Assembly: GCA_016342755.1 (NCBI GenBank)
Contig: JAEINS010000005.1
Coordinates: 186,001 to 250,000, forward strand
Direction: 5' to 3'
DNA length: 64,000 nt
DNA from: Melioribacteraceae bacterium
GTDB lineage: Bacteria; Bacteroidota; Ignavibacteria; Ignavibacteriales; Melioribacteraceae
Numbering within the stretch: position 1 is the first letter of the stretch; each line of letters begins with the position of its first letter. The position numbers and the translations under genes were made by a program. Shown in pieces: positions 36,683 through 45,278 of this stretch. The notes under the pieces are model-generated. The model saw nothing but the letters and a program-made list of their open reading frames with translations. It did not search any database and was not told where the DNA came from.

Positions 36683-37539
36683 TACAATTTTCTATAAATT
36701 GTTGATTGAATTCTTTCCAGCGGTGCTTTAATTCCGTTTAAACTTTCAGCGTGGCCTAATAATAAGTATCCTCCTTTGTTAAGATACTTGCACATAGTAT
36801 TTACTATTTTTTCTTTTGTCGGGTTATCAAAATAAATTAGAACATTTCTACAAAATATTATGTCTTGTATATCCTCAATGTTATAACTATCGTGAATAAG
36901 ATTTTGCCTGAAAAACTTAACTAACTTTCTAATTTCCGGTACAATACGATATAATCCCTGCTGATTATTTTTTCCTTTAAGTAAATATTTTCTTTTAAAT
37001 ACAGCAGGTATCGGATCAATTTTTTCTTTTTCATAAACTGCCAGAGCAGCCTTTTTTAATACACGTGTTGAAATATCGGAGGAAATAAATTCAAAATTAA
37101 ATGAGGGATTAGCTGTCTGAAACTCATTTAGATAAAACGCTATTGTATAAGGCTCTTCTCCGGATGAACTTGCCGCGCACCATATTCTAAGCTTATTGTC
37201 TCTGCCAATACCTTTTCCAAATAAAGTTGGGAGCAGATCATTTTGTAAAACCTGAAAATGTTGTTCCTCCCTAAAAAAATCAGTTTTATTAGTAGAAATC
37301 AGATCAATAAGAATCCTTGTTTCTTCCTTCTGACCTTCAAAACTTAAAACATAGTTTATATAGTCGCGAAAAGAATTGAACTCTAACAGTTTAATTCTTT
37401 TGCGCAACCTGCTTTCTACCATCGTTTTTTTATCGCCCGATAGATTTATTCCGCATATATTTTTTATATGATTACTCAGTTTAGAAAACTGAGTAATCGT
37501 CATTTCATTTTCATAAATCTTCGAGCGTTCAATAACCAT
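36682..37539 (-). CDS. cheR: Chemotaxis protein methyltransferase CheR
   Basis: A 285-residue full-length CheR: an N-terminal helical domain (FSKLSNHIKNICGINLSGDK), then the SAM-binding RIWCAASSSGEEPYTIAFYL, ISSDISTRVLKKA, and FCRNVLIYFDNPTKEKIV. It methylates receptor glutamates. An AAGG site lies six bases before the start. It should act on the MCP encoded upstream, which ends in a CheR-tether-like sequence (DFEKF). A second, shorter CheR-like protein is encoded nearby. Confidence 0.94.
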   Translation of the reverse strand: MVIERSKIYENEMTITQFSKLSNHIKNICGINLSGDKKTMVESRLRKRIKLLEFNSFRDYINYVLSFEGQKEETRILIDLISTNKTDFFREEQHFQVLQNDLLPTLFGKGIGRDNKLRIWCAASSSGEEPYTIAFYLNEFQTANPSFNFEFISSDISTRVLKKAALAVYEKEKIDPIPAVFKRKYLLKGKNNQQGLYRIVPEIRKLVKFFRQNLIHDSYNIEDIQDIIFCRNVLIYFDNPTKEKIVNTMCKYLNKGGYLLLGHAESLNGIKAPLERIQSTIYRKL

Positions 37540-37559
37540 AATATACCTTCATGAACAAA

Positions 37560-38066
37560 CTACTTTTCAGCAACTTCATTATTTTCAGTTAACTCTTGTA
37601 CAAAATTTATTTCATCAATAGAAAAAGCTTTATCAATATTTAGAATCATCAAAAAATCTTCATCCTTTTTCCCGATTCCATATAAATAATCTACATTAAA
37701 TTTTGTACCAAGCTTAGGTGCAGGATCAATTTGATCAGGCTCCAATTCAAAAACTTCGCGTACAGAATCGGCCAATGCGCCAATTACAAGAAATTCGCCT
37801 TCTACATCAATCTCCAGCACAATTATACAAGTATCTATTGTTGCCTCAACTTCTTCCATTCCAAATTTTAATCTAAAATCTATTACCGGAACTACATTGC
37901 CGCGCAGATTTATTACACCTTTCATATATTTTGGTGTCTGGGGTACTCTTGTTATTTTTGTTAAATCTAACACTTCCCTCACCTTTCCAACATCAACAGC
38001 AAACAATTCCTCTTCTAATGTGAAAGTCAGATATGGTCTGACTTCATTTATTTCAGCTACACTCAT
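37560..38066 (-). CDS. cheW: Chemotaxis coupling protein CheW
   Basis: A 168-residue CheW: YLTFTLEEELFAVDVGKVREV, TRVPQTPKYMKGVINLRGNV and VPVIDFRLKFGM are the typical double beta-barrel core. It links the receptor tips to CheA. It lies 78 bases after the MCP stop, separated from it by a strong hairpin, and 20 bases before cheR. A GGAGAT site precedes the start. Confidence 0.95.
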   Translation of the reverse strand: MSVAEINEVRPYLTFTLEEELFAVDVGKVREVLDLTKITRVPQTPKYMKGVINLRGNVVPVIDFRLKFGMEEVEATIDTCIIVLEIDVEGEFLVIGALADSVREVFELEPDQIDPAPKLGTKFNVDYLYGIGKKDEDFLMILNIDKAFSIDEINFVQELTENNEVAEK

Positions 38067-38098
38067 TTTATCTCCAATTATAATTTTCAGAAATAATA

Positions 38099-38117
38099 CG
38101 GGATAGAATCTATCCCG
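38099..38117 (-). terminator. Intra-operon hairpin between the MCP gene and cheW
   Basis: CGGGATAG and CTATCCCG form a perfect 8-base stem with a 3-base loop. It is not followed by a long T-tract on the transcribed strand (TATTATTTC), so it is more likely a partial terminator or RNA-stability element that sets different levels for the MCP and the downstream genes. Confidence 0.5.
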
Positions 38118-38144
38118 CTTATAAATCTAATTTATCAATAATGT

Positions 38145-41100
38145 TTAGAACTTTTCAAAATCTTTATCCAGATTATCGTCACCGCCCATATCCAGTTCAT
38201 AACCGGCATCAGTAGCTGTTTCAGAAATCTGTTTTAGACTTTCTTTTCTTCGTTCAATTGGTTTAGCTGAAGCAGTTCTTAGTTTTTTACTTCTCCCGTT
38301 ACCGCCTTCAATTTGAAAGAAATCTATATTCTCAATTAAATCTTCAGATAGATTTGTTAATCCTCTGGCAGTTGACGCAAGCTCTTCTGAGGCCGACGCA
38401 TTCTGCTGAATTACTTTATCTAATTCTTGTATTGCCTGATTTATCTGATTTGCACCAGTATTTTGCTCATTACTAGCAGCCGTAATTCCCTGAACAAGTT
38501 CAGATGTTTTTTGAATATCAGGAACAAGTTTAGAAAGCATTTCGCCCGCATTTTCGGCAACCTCAACACTTGATGCTGAAAGTTTATTGATTTCACCGGC
38601 AGCTTCCTGACTTCTGTCAGCCAGCTTTCTAACTTCAGAAGCAACAACAGCAAATCCTTTACCATGCTCACCCGCTCTGGCAGCTTCAATTGAAGCATTA
38701 AGTGAAAGAAGGTTTGTCTGTCTTGCAATTTCTTCAATTATCTTAATTTTTCCTGCAATTTCGCGCATTGCGGAAACTGTTTTCTCAACTGCCGCTTGTC
38801 CTATTTGCGCGTTTTCTGCCGACTGCAACGCAATTTTTTCAGTTTGGGAAGCATTATCAGCATTTTGTTTAATGTTAGAAGACATTTCTTCCATCGATGA
38901 AGAAGCTTCTTCCGCAGCAGCTGCCTGCTTACTTGCACCGCCGGAAATCTGCTCACTGCTTGCACTTAACTGTGTACTGCCGGATGAAACATTATCCGCC
39001 GCGTCTTTTACATTAGCAACAACTTCTGTTATACTAGAAATCATTTCAGCAAGAGCCAGCATCAGTCCGTCTTTTGTTGACCGTGCTTCAACTTTCACTG
39101 TTAGATCACCAGTTGCAATTTGCTCTGTTACTTTAATAATTTCTTCCAAAGCTTCTTTAGAATTCATTACCGCCGCCGCAATTGCGTCAAATATTTTTTG
39201 AGTTTCGGAAGTATCTCTGTCACCTTGCTCAGTTGTTAAATTAAACGTCATATCTCCAACAGCTAACATTTCTAATGTCTGTGTAAGCTTTTGTACTTCT
39301 ATATTTTGATATTCTTTTATTTTATCAGCCTTTTTCATAACAGTTTTAATTGCTGTCTGATCTGTAACAACTTCAAGAGCTCCGGTAATATTACCTTTTC
39401 TGTCTTTTGTAGGAACAGCGTTATACGCTATTTCTAAATTATTATTACCTGGTTTAGCGTAAGTTTCACTTGAAGATTTTTGGCTGCTTGCAATTGCTCT
39501 GCTGCACGCACATTTTTCTGTATTACAATCACCGGTTTTGAAATGGTTATAACACTTTGTACCTATTAATTGCTCTGGAGATTTTCCGCCAATTTCGGCA
39601 CCTACATTGTTCATATAGTTAATATTATAATCTTTATCAATTAACATAACCGGAGTTGGTATAGAATTAATGAAACCGACAAATGAATCGAGTGTATTAT
39701 TTACACCACTTACTATTTCTCTAAAATCGCCTTCGTGTTTGGCTGCGTCAGCTCGTTTTGTAAGTTGTCCTTTTTCAACCGCGCCTGCTAACATATCAGC
39801 ATCATCAACTAATGCCTTAACAGAATCGATACAAAGATTCAGATTATTTTTGATTTCGTTGAAATCGCCTTTATAATTATCTGTAATTCTTGGAGGTATA
39901 TCGCCTTTGGAAATTCTGTCAATATATTCGGCCGCAACATTTAGAGGTCCTATTACAGCGTCTAAAGTATCATTAATACCCTGAATAATATCATTATAAA
40001 CACCCTCGAAGTTTGAAGTATCACCACGGCTGTCTAGCTTACCATTTTTAGCATAGTCAATAAGTTTTTCAGTTTCATTATCAAGCGCGCCTAATTTCTC
40101 CCTTACTAATTCATAAGAATCAATTCCGCCCTGTGCCAAAGTAATCATTTCATCAACTGAGTTTGCCATATCCCCAAGTTCATCCTTAGAAGTAAACCGA
40201 AGATGTTTGGTAGCCTTTTCAACTTTGGCATTCAGATCTCCTTTAGACATAGCAACTAAACCGTTACCCAGATTAGTTATACAAACACTCTGAAGCTGTT
40301 TTACCCTTTCAGCAATTGTTAAAATTGGGGCTGTAAGATTTTTGGCAATCCAAAACGCCGCTAAAACACCTATTAATAAAGCTGCCAGACTCGCAAAAAT
40401 CACAATTAAATTACCGGTCGCGTTTTGGGCTTGTACTGCCGGACCAATTATGTCCTGTTGTGCTTTTAAGCCTAATTTTATTTGTTCCACATCGTCAGCA
40501 ATTTTAGGACCAATTTTATCGAGTTTATTATCTATAATATCATTTCTTTCTTTTATAAGCTCTACTAATCTTTCAAAGTTCTTTTTGTAATTATTTACAC
40601 TTGTTGTTATTTGGTTAGAATTAAGTCTTTGCACATAACTGTGCACTTCATCAAATTCATCAAAGACTCTGTTTTTACTAGCTTCCGAATTATCTTCCAT
40701 AAATTTAACCGCGTATAATCTGGCTAGCAGCATATGTATACTTGCGTTACCGGCAACAGAACTACCTGCGTTCATTCTGGGCAATAATTGTTCGACTACT
40801 TCTACACCAAGGTTCGCTAAAACAACATTTACCAGTTTATCACGTTCTTTTCTAAACTCCGCAACTTTGTCAAAATTTTCGTGATATTCCTCTGAAAGAG
40901 TATTTACTTCGTTTAATGCTTTTTCATATTCTGTACCTTTTAATTCTTCCACACTATTATGAAGAATATCATCAAAAGCTTTAAAACGTTCGCCAAAGTC
41001 TTCAAGAGATTTTTCCGAACCTGTATCATTAAAATTCTTTACCTGAAGCCTTGCTTCCAAAAGATTTGCCTGAACCCTTCCAAGCGTATTTGTACTAATA

Positions 41101-41249
41101 GCCGTACTGCGATAATCCGAGAAACCGGAATCAGCACTGGAAATTGTATAGTAGGACACAGCTGATACAATAACAAGCAGGACCAGAACTAACGAAAACC
41201 CACTCAGGATTTTGTTTTTGATTTTTAGGTTGTCAAAAAACTGCTTCAT
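38145..41249 (-). CDS. Methyl-accepting chemotaxis protein with helical sensor, poly-HAMP and Cys-rich PAS
   Basis: About 1034 residues. A membrane helix (about 13-33) precedes a helical periplasmic sensor (about 35-275), a second membrane helix (about 282-302), several HAMP-like repeats, and a PAS domain (about 526-634). The PAS holds four Cys in [18 protein letters not shown]. The signalling tip has [20 protein letters not shown], followed by a 60-residue tail ending in DFEKF, which fits the CheR-tether pattern. I use the ATG seven bases after AGGAG; a GTG two codons earlier sits too close to that site. A stretch beside cheW and the CheA system makes it the main receptor of the array. The sensed molecule is unknown. 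Confidence 0.9.
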   Translation of the reverse strand: MKQFFDNLKIKNKILSGFSLVLVLLVIVSAVSYYTISSADSGFSDYRSTAISTNTLGRVQANLLEARLQVKNFNDTGSEKSLEDFGERFKAFDDILHNSVEELKGTEYEKALNEVNTLSEEYHENFDKVAEFRKERDKLVNVVLANLGVEVVEQLLPRMNAGSSVAGNASIHMLLARLYAVKFMEDNSEASKNRVFDEFDEVHSYVQRLNSNQITTSVNNYKKNFERLVELIKERNDIIDNKLDKIGPKIADDVEQIKLGLKAQQDIIGPAVQAQNATGNLIVIFASLAALLIGVLAAFWIAKNLTAPILTIAERVKQLQSVCITNLGNGLVAMSKGDLNAKVEKATKHLRFTSKDELGDMANSVDEMITLAQGGIDSYELVREKLGALDNETEKLIDYAKNGKLDSRGDTSNFEGVYNDIIQGINDTLDAVIGPLNVAAEYIDRISKGDIPPRITDNYKGDFNEIKNNLNLCIDSVKALVDDADMLAGAVEKGQLTKRADAAKHEGDFREIVSGVNNTLDSFVGFINSIPTPVMLIDKDYNINYMNNVGAEIGGKSPEQLIGTKCYNHFKTGDCNTEKCACSRAIASSQKSSSETYAKPGNNNLEIAYNAVPTKDRKGNITGALEVVTDQTAIKTVMKKADKIKEYQNIEVQKLTQTLEMLAVGDMTFNLTTEQGDRDTSETQKIFDAIAAAVMNSKEALEEIIKVTEQIATGDLTVKVEARSTKDGLMLALAEMISSITEVVANVKDAADNVSSGSTQLSASSEQISGGASKQAAAAEEASSSMEEMSSNIKQNADNASQTEKIALQSAENAQIGQAAVEKTVSAMREIAGKIKIIEEIARQTNLLSLNASIEAARAGEHGKGFAVVASEVRKLADRSQEAAGEINKLSASSVEVAENAGEMLSKLVPDIQKTSELVQGITAASNEQNTGANQINQAIQELDKVIQQNASASEELASTARGLTNLSEDLIENIDFFQIEGGNGRSKKLRTASAKPIERRKESLKQISETATDAGYELDMGGDDNLDKDFEKF

Positions 41250-41284
41250 TTTCACTCTCCTTATTATTAAAAAAATAATTTACT

Positions 41285-41896
41285 CTAGACTGTTTCTTTA
41301 TTTGTAATCATACTCGAATTCAGTTTATTCATAGAATTCAATAATATTTTATCAACATTTTCTGTTATAATATTGCCATGACCCGGATAAATTATATTTA
41401 CACCTTTTTTAGCCAACGCTTCAAAATTATTAACAAATAGCTGTGAAAAACTTCCGTCACTATTTTTTATATCAAAATTTGTATCTCCGGAAAACAAAAC
41501 TTTGTGTTCATGATTATAAAGCACTATGGAATCGTATGAATGGGACGGCATATGGTAAACAGTAAAGTATTCATCGCCTATTTTTACCTGCGACTGATCC
41601 TCAACAGTTTTAGTAACATACACTGCGTTATTAAAGCCAATCACTTCCGGTTTATATTTTTTAATAATATACTTCAGACCGCCTGTATGATCGAAGTGAT
41701 TATGAGTAAGGATAACCTTATCAACTGATTTTTTACCAACACCTGTATAAATTTCATCCAGCGATTTCATTATGTAATCATCAATACCTGTATCAATAAG
41801 AACATTTCTGTCTTCAATAGTTGCCCAGTTACCTAACGCCAGATAGACATTAGAAGAGTATAACCCGGGATTTGTATTTAACTTAAAAACCCGCAT
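41285..41896 (-). CDS. Metallo-beta-lactamase-fold hydrolase inside the che operon
   Basis: A 203-residue MBL-fold protein with all metal ligands: THNHFDHTGG (HxHxDH), PSHSYDS, the Asp of LFSGDTNFD, and YPGHG. Family members hydrolyse thioesters, lactones, nucleotides or glutathione conjugates, or act as flavodiiron oxygen/NO sensors; none is indicated specifically. It overlaps the short CheR-like gene by one base and precedes the MCP by 35 bases, so it belongs to the operon. Role in signalling is unknown. Confidence 0.85.
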   Translation of the reverse strand: MRVFKLNTNPGLYSSNVYLALGNWATIEDRNVLIDTGIDDYIMKSLDEIYTGVGKKSVDKVILTHNHFDHTGGLKYIIKKYKPEVIGFNNAVYVTKTVEDQSQVKIGDEYFTVYHMPSHSYDSIVLYNHEHKVLFSGDTNFDIKNSDGSFSQLFVNNFEALAKKGVNIIYPGHGNIITENVDKILLNSMNKLNSSMITNKETV

Positions 41897-42507
41897 TACA
41901 CATTAACCTTCTTAAAAACCTGACCGTTCGGGATTAATCTTTCGAACAGATGTTCAATTTCCTGAGGAATTTTTTGTGTCTGTTCTGTAGCAAAAACTCC
42001 GTTTGTATCTAAAGAATTATGAAACATTTTTATAACTTCAATTCGTTCTTCATAATTAAAATGGAGAAGTACATTTTTACATATTATTAAATTGAAATTT
42101 GAATCGACTGGTTTTAAGGTTAAAAGATCATGTTTAACAAACTTCAGTTTAAGCCTTATTTCATCAACTATTTTATACTTATCTTCATCAGAGTTAACTT
42201 TAGTAAAATACTTCTCGAACAACTCTTTTGGAATTCGTCCCAATTCAGTTTGCGAATAAACTCCGTCGCTAATTATTTTATCGAACAAATTACTTCCGTC
42301 AATATCGGAAGCAGTTATCGATACATTCTTAAATGCGAATTTTCCCATTTGTTCGGCTAAAATTATCGCAAGTGAATATGGTTCCGGTCCCATAGCGCAT
42401 CCGGCATCCCATATTTTTATTTTGCTTTTGCCAACTACATTTGGCAGTAATTGTTTAACACCATTTTCAAGTGTATTTATATCTCTAAAGAAAAAAGTAA
42501 ATGCCAT
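41896..42507 (-). CDS. Short CheR-like methyltransferase
   Basis: A 203-residue protein matching the catalytic part of CheR: KIKIWDAGCAMGPEPYSLAI, ITASDIDGSNLFDKII, and LIICKNVLLHFNYEERIEVI. It lacks the N-terminal helical domain and the receptor-binding beta-subdomain seen in the full CheR encoded downstream. The SAM site is altered (GCAMGPEPYS where CSSGEEPYS is usual) but looks complete. It lies between cheA and the MBL gene, 2 bases after cheA. It may methylate a different protein, perhaps the MCP-like coiled-coil protein, which is inference. Confidence 0.8.
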   Translation of the reverse strand: MAFTFFFRDINTLENGVKQLLPNVVGKSKIKIWDAGCAMGPEPYSLAIILAEQMGKFAFKNVSITASDIDGSNLFDKIISDGVYSQTELGRIPKELFEKYFTKVNSDEDKYKIVDEIRLKLKFVKHDLLTLKPVDSNFNLIICKNVLLHFNYEERIEVIKMFHNSLDTNGVFATEQTQKIPQEIEHLFERLIPNGQVFKKVNV

Positions 42508-42509
42508 TA

Positions 42510-44582
42510 TTACACCTTACAAAAAATTTCGTTTTCTTTAACTTCCTGATCCTGCGATAGTTTTATAATATCTAAAATCAGCGCTACTGTACCATCGCCC
42601 AATATAGTCGCGCCGGAAACTCCTTCAACATTCTCAAAAGCTTTTCCCAGTTTTTTAATTACCGTCTGACGCTGACCCACAACCTCGTCAACTACAAATC
42701 CAATACGTGTGTTATCTATATTAGCAATTACAACCTGTTCTATCTCCGGTTTAATGCCTTTAATATCGAACTGTTCACGAAGCCTTATATATGGCACTAT
42801 TTCTTCACGTATGTTAACAATGTGCCGTCCATTATGCCTTGCTACAATTTCGTCAGACAGCTCAATACATTCTTCAACCGCTGTTAGCGGAAGAACAAAA
42901 AATTCTTCACCAACATCAACTAAAAGACCGTCAATAATGGCTAAAGTAAGAGGCAGCTTCAGAAATATGGATGTTCCCTTACCTTCTACACTTTCAACTG
43001 TAACAGATCCTCTAAGGCTTTCTATAGACGTTTTAACTACATCCATTCCTACACCTCTACCAGATACATTTGAAACTGTTTGCGCTGTTGAAAAACCGGC
43101 ATGAAATATTAGATTAAATAATTCTTGATCTGATAGTTCTGCCCCAGTTGGAATAATTTCGTTTTTTATGGCTTTATTTAATATTGCTTCTCTGTTTAAT
43201 CCTTTTCCATCGTCCTTAATTTCGATAATAACATTACCGCCCGACTGTGTAGCATTTAAAGTAACTGTCCCTTTGGGATTCTTTCCTTTACTAACTCTTT
43301 CAGAAGGAATTTCAATTCCATGATCAACAGAGTTTCTAATGATATGTACCAGTGGGTCGTTTAATTTTTCTAAGACAGTTTTATCAAGCTCTGTATCACC
43401 GCCAAAAGTTACAAGTTCAACTTCTTTATCAAGATCGTTGCAAAGATCTCTAACCAACCTTTTGAATCTTGAGAAAGTACTTCCAATCTGCAACATTCTA
43501 ATATTTAGTGTGCTGTCTCTTAGTTCTCCTGTTAATCTTTCTATTTGTTCAGCAAGAGCAGTTAATTCAGCATCATGATTTTTATCTGCCATCTGATTTA
43601 AGCCGGCCTGAACTATTACAAGTTCGCCTACCAGATTAACAAGTTCGTCCAGTTTATCGGAACTTACTCTAATACTGCTTCCCGCGGCTTCTTTAGATGA
43701 TGATGGTGTGGATGGCTGTTTCTGCTTTACAGTTTTTATTTTTTCAATTGAAGTTGTTTTTTCTTCAATTATCTTTTTAATAGTCCTCAGATCGGCATTA
43801 AAGTTACCTTTAATACTTTCGCAAATATTATTTATAATTTCTTCATCTTCCGGCAGATCGGAGTCTTTAACTTTATCTATAGATAACTCGCATGAATCTT
43901 CAACAAAGATAAATACATCTTTAATATCATCCGCAGCTTTATTTGTAGATATTAATATTTTCCAATTAGTATAATTTTTATCAGGCTCAATTTCTTTTAA
44001 ATCGGGCAGATTTTCGAAGTTGCCAATAACAACACATTTGCCTAAAGTATTTAGTTCTTCAATTAAAAGTGCCGGATCGGTTCCGGTCATAAAAATTTCT
44101 TCTTCCGGTTTTAGATCAATTAAATATGTAACCAGTTTATCGGTGCCTGCCTTAACTTCATCTTTTTCTTCAGAAGTATTTTTATCTTCTTCAACACTGC
44201 TAACTTCGCCTAATATTCTTTTGAACTCTGTAATAATGCGTTCACTTTCATCTTCATTAATATCCTTACCCGAAGCTTCGCCAAATAACATTAGCTCAAT
44301 TTGATCCTTTGCTGAAAGAGTTAAATTGATTATCTCTTTATTAATATATAAATCGCCGTTTCGTATAAAGTCGTAAACCGATTCTATATCATGAGTAAAC
44401 ATTGAAACATCTTCGCGCCCAAACATACCGCTGGAACCTTTTATTGTGTGCATAGCTCTAAATGCTCTATCCAGCAAATCATTGTCCTCAGAGTTATCTT
44501 CCAGCTCTATTAGTGTGTTTTCCAACTCAACTAACAGTTCTCTTGCTTCTTCTAAAAATACTTGAAAATGACGATCCATCAT
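42510..44582 (-). CDS. cheA: Chemotaxis histidine kinase CheA
   Basis: A 690-residue CheA. P1 Hpt domain with phospho-acceptor His45 in RAMHTIKGSSGMFG; a long acidic linker/P2-like region (about 125-300); P3 dimerisation (VGELVIVQAGLNQMA); P4 kinase with HIIRNSVDHGIEIP, KDDGKGLN and SGRGVGMDVVKTSIE; and P5 CheW-like end (LPLTAVEECIELSD). It overlaps cheY by four bases (ATGA). It phosphorylates CheY, CheB and perhaps the other receivers in the array. All catalytic parts are intact. Confidence 0.95.
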   Translation of the reverse strand: MMDRHFQVFLEEARELLVELENTLIELEDNSEDNDLLDRAFRAMHTIKGSSGMFGREDVSMFTHDIESVYDFIRNGDLYINKEIINLTLSAKDQIELMLFGEASGKDINEDESERIITEFKRILGEVSSVEEDKNTSEEKDEVKAGTDKLVTYLIDLKPEEEIFMTGTDPALLIEELNTLGKCVVIGNFENLPDLKEIEPDKNYTNWKILISTNKAADDIKDVFIFVEDSCELSIDKVKDSDLPEDEEIINNICESIKGNFNADLRTIKKIIEEKTTSIEKIKTVKQKQPSTPSSSKEAAGSSIRVSSDKLDELVNLVGELVIVQAGLNQMADKNHDAELTALAEQIERLTGELRDSTLNIRMLQIGSTFSRFKRLVRDLCNDLDKEVELVTFGGDTELDKTVLEKLNDPLVHIIRNSVDHGIEIPSERVSKGKNPKGTVTLNATQSGGNVIIEIKDDGKGLNREAILNKAIKNEIIPTGAELSDQELFNLIFHAGFSTAQTVSNVSGRGVGMDVVKTSIESLRGSVTVESVEGKGTSIFLKLPLTLAIIDGLLVDVGEEFFVLPLTAVEECIELSDEIVARHNGRHIVNIREEIVPYIRLREQFDIKGIKPEIEQVVIANIDNTRIGFVVDEVVGQRQTVIKKLGKAFENVEGVSGATILGDGTVALILDIIKLSQDQEVKENEIFCKV

Positions 44583-44944
44583 CTTAGAACCTTTTTAATT
44601 ATTGTTAATAATTGTTCCGGTTTAAATGGTTTTATAATCCAGCCTGTAGCCCCGGCTTTTTTGCCATCAAGCTTGCGTGATTCCTGCGATTCTGTTGTAA
44701 GCATTATTAGCGGCGCAAATTTATACGCGGGATTTTGTCTCAGATTCTTGATCAGTGTAATACCATCCATGTTGGGCATATTAAGATCAATAAACATCAT
44801 ATCAACTTTTTGAGTTTTAATTTTACTTAAAGCATCAACGCCGTCTTTTGCTTCAAGAACATTATAACCAGCAGACTTTAAGGTAAAAGACACCATTTGT
44901 CTAATGCTCATCGAATCATCCACCGTCATTATTGTTTTTGACAT
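44579..44944 (-). CDS. cheY: CheY-like receiver
   Basis: A 121-residue receiver with VDDSMSIRQMVSFTL (acidic pair at residues 9-10), phospho-acceptor Asp53 in FIDLNMPNMDG, Thr in MLTTESQ, and Lys in GWIIKPFKPEQL. It overlaps the start of cheA by four bases. The position before cheA and the sequence mark it as the main CheY of this system. An AAGGGAAAG site precedes the start. The output target is unknown because no motor genes are present. Confidence 0.9.
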   Translation of the reverse strand: MSKTIMTVDDSMSIRQMVSFTLKSAGYNVLEAKDGVDALSKIKTQKVDMMFIDLNMPNMDGITLIKNLRQNPAYKFAPLIMLTTESQESRKLDGKKAGATGWIIKPFKPEQLLTIIKKVLR

Positions 44945-44960
44945 AACTTTCCCTTATTAA

Positions 44961-45266
44961 TCAATTTATATTATTTATTTTATCATACTCTATATTTAAT
45001 CCTAAATCGGAAAATGATTTAGATAACAAATTATTTTCATCTTCAATAGTTTTCTCAATATCAGTTCCTTTGTTTATGAACATTGAATAAATGAGGAGAC
45101 AACAGGAAACATGTATTGGCTGTTCAGTTTTTACTAATAGTTTTATATTGCCTTTCTTTTCTAAGGCGGCAACAAATACTTCTTTTAATTCAGCTCCGTC
45201 CGCAACTCCCGAAGGATCTGTAATTGTTACAACTGAATTTCCATTGTTTTCATCATATTCAATCAT
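44961..45266 (-). CDS. STAS-like domain protein
   Basis: A 101-residue protein with the beta-alpha pattern of STAS domains (VVTITDPSGVADGAELKEVF, GNIKLLVKTEQPIHVSCCLL, ending SKSFSDLGLNIEY). STAS proteins bind nucleotides or partners and often regulate sigma factors or kinases; small ones are common beside CheA-CheY clusters. No phosphorylatable Ser in the usual DSS loop was recognised. It lies 16 bases before cheY. The call is tentative. Confidence 0.5.
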   Translation of the reverse strand: MIEYDENNGNSVVTITDPSGVADGAELKEVFVAALEKKGNIKLLVKTEQPIHVSCCLLIYSMFINKGTDIEKTIEDENNLLSKSFSDLGLNIEYDKINNIN

Positions 45267-45278
45267 TTTAATTCCCTA

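Noticed and set aside
43339-44304. Long + strand frames opposite cheA
   Set aside because: The - strand frame has every CheA domain in order; the + strand products are hydrophobic Ser/Leu-rich shadows.
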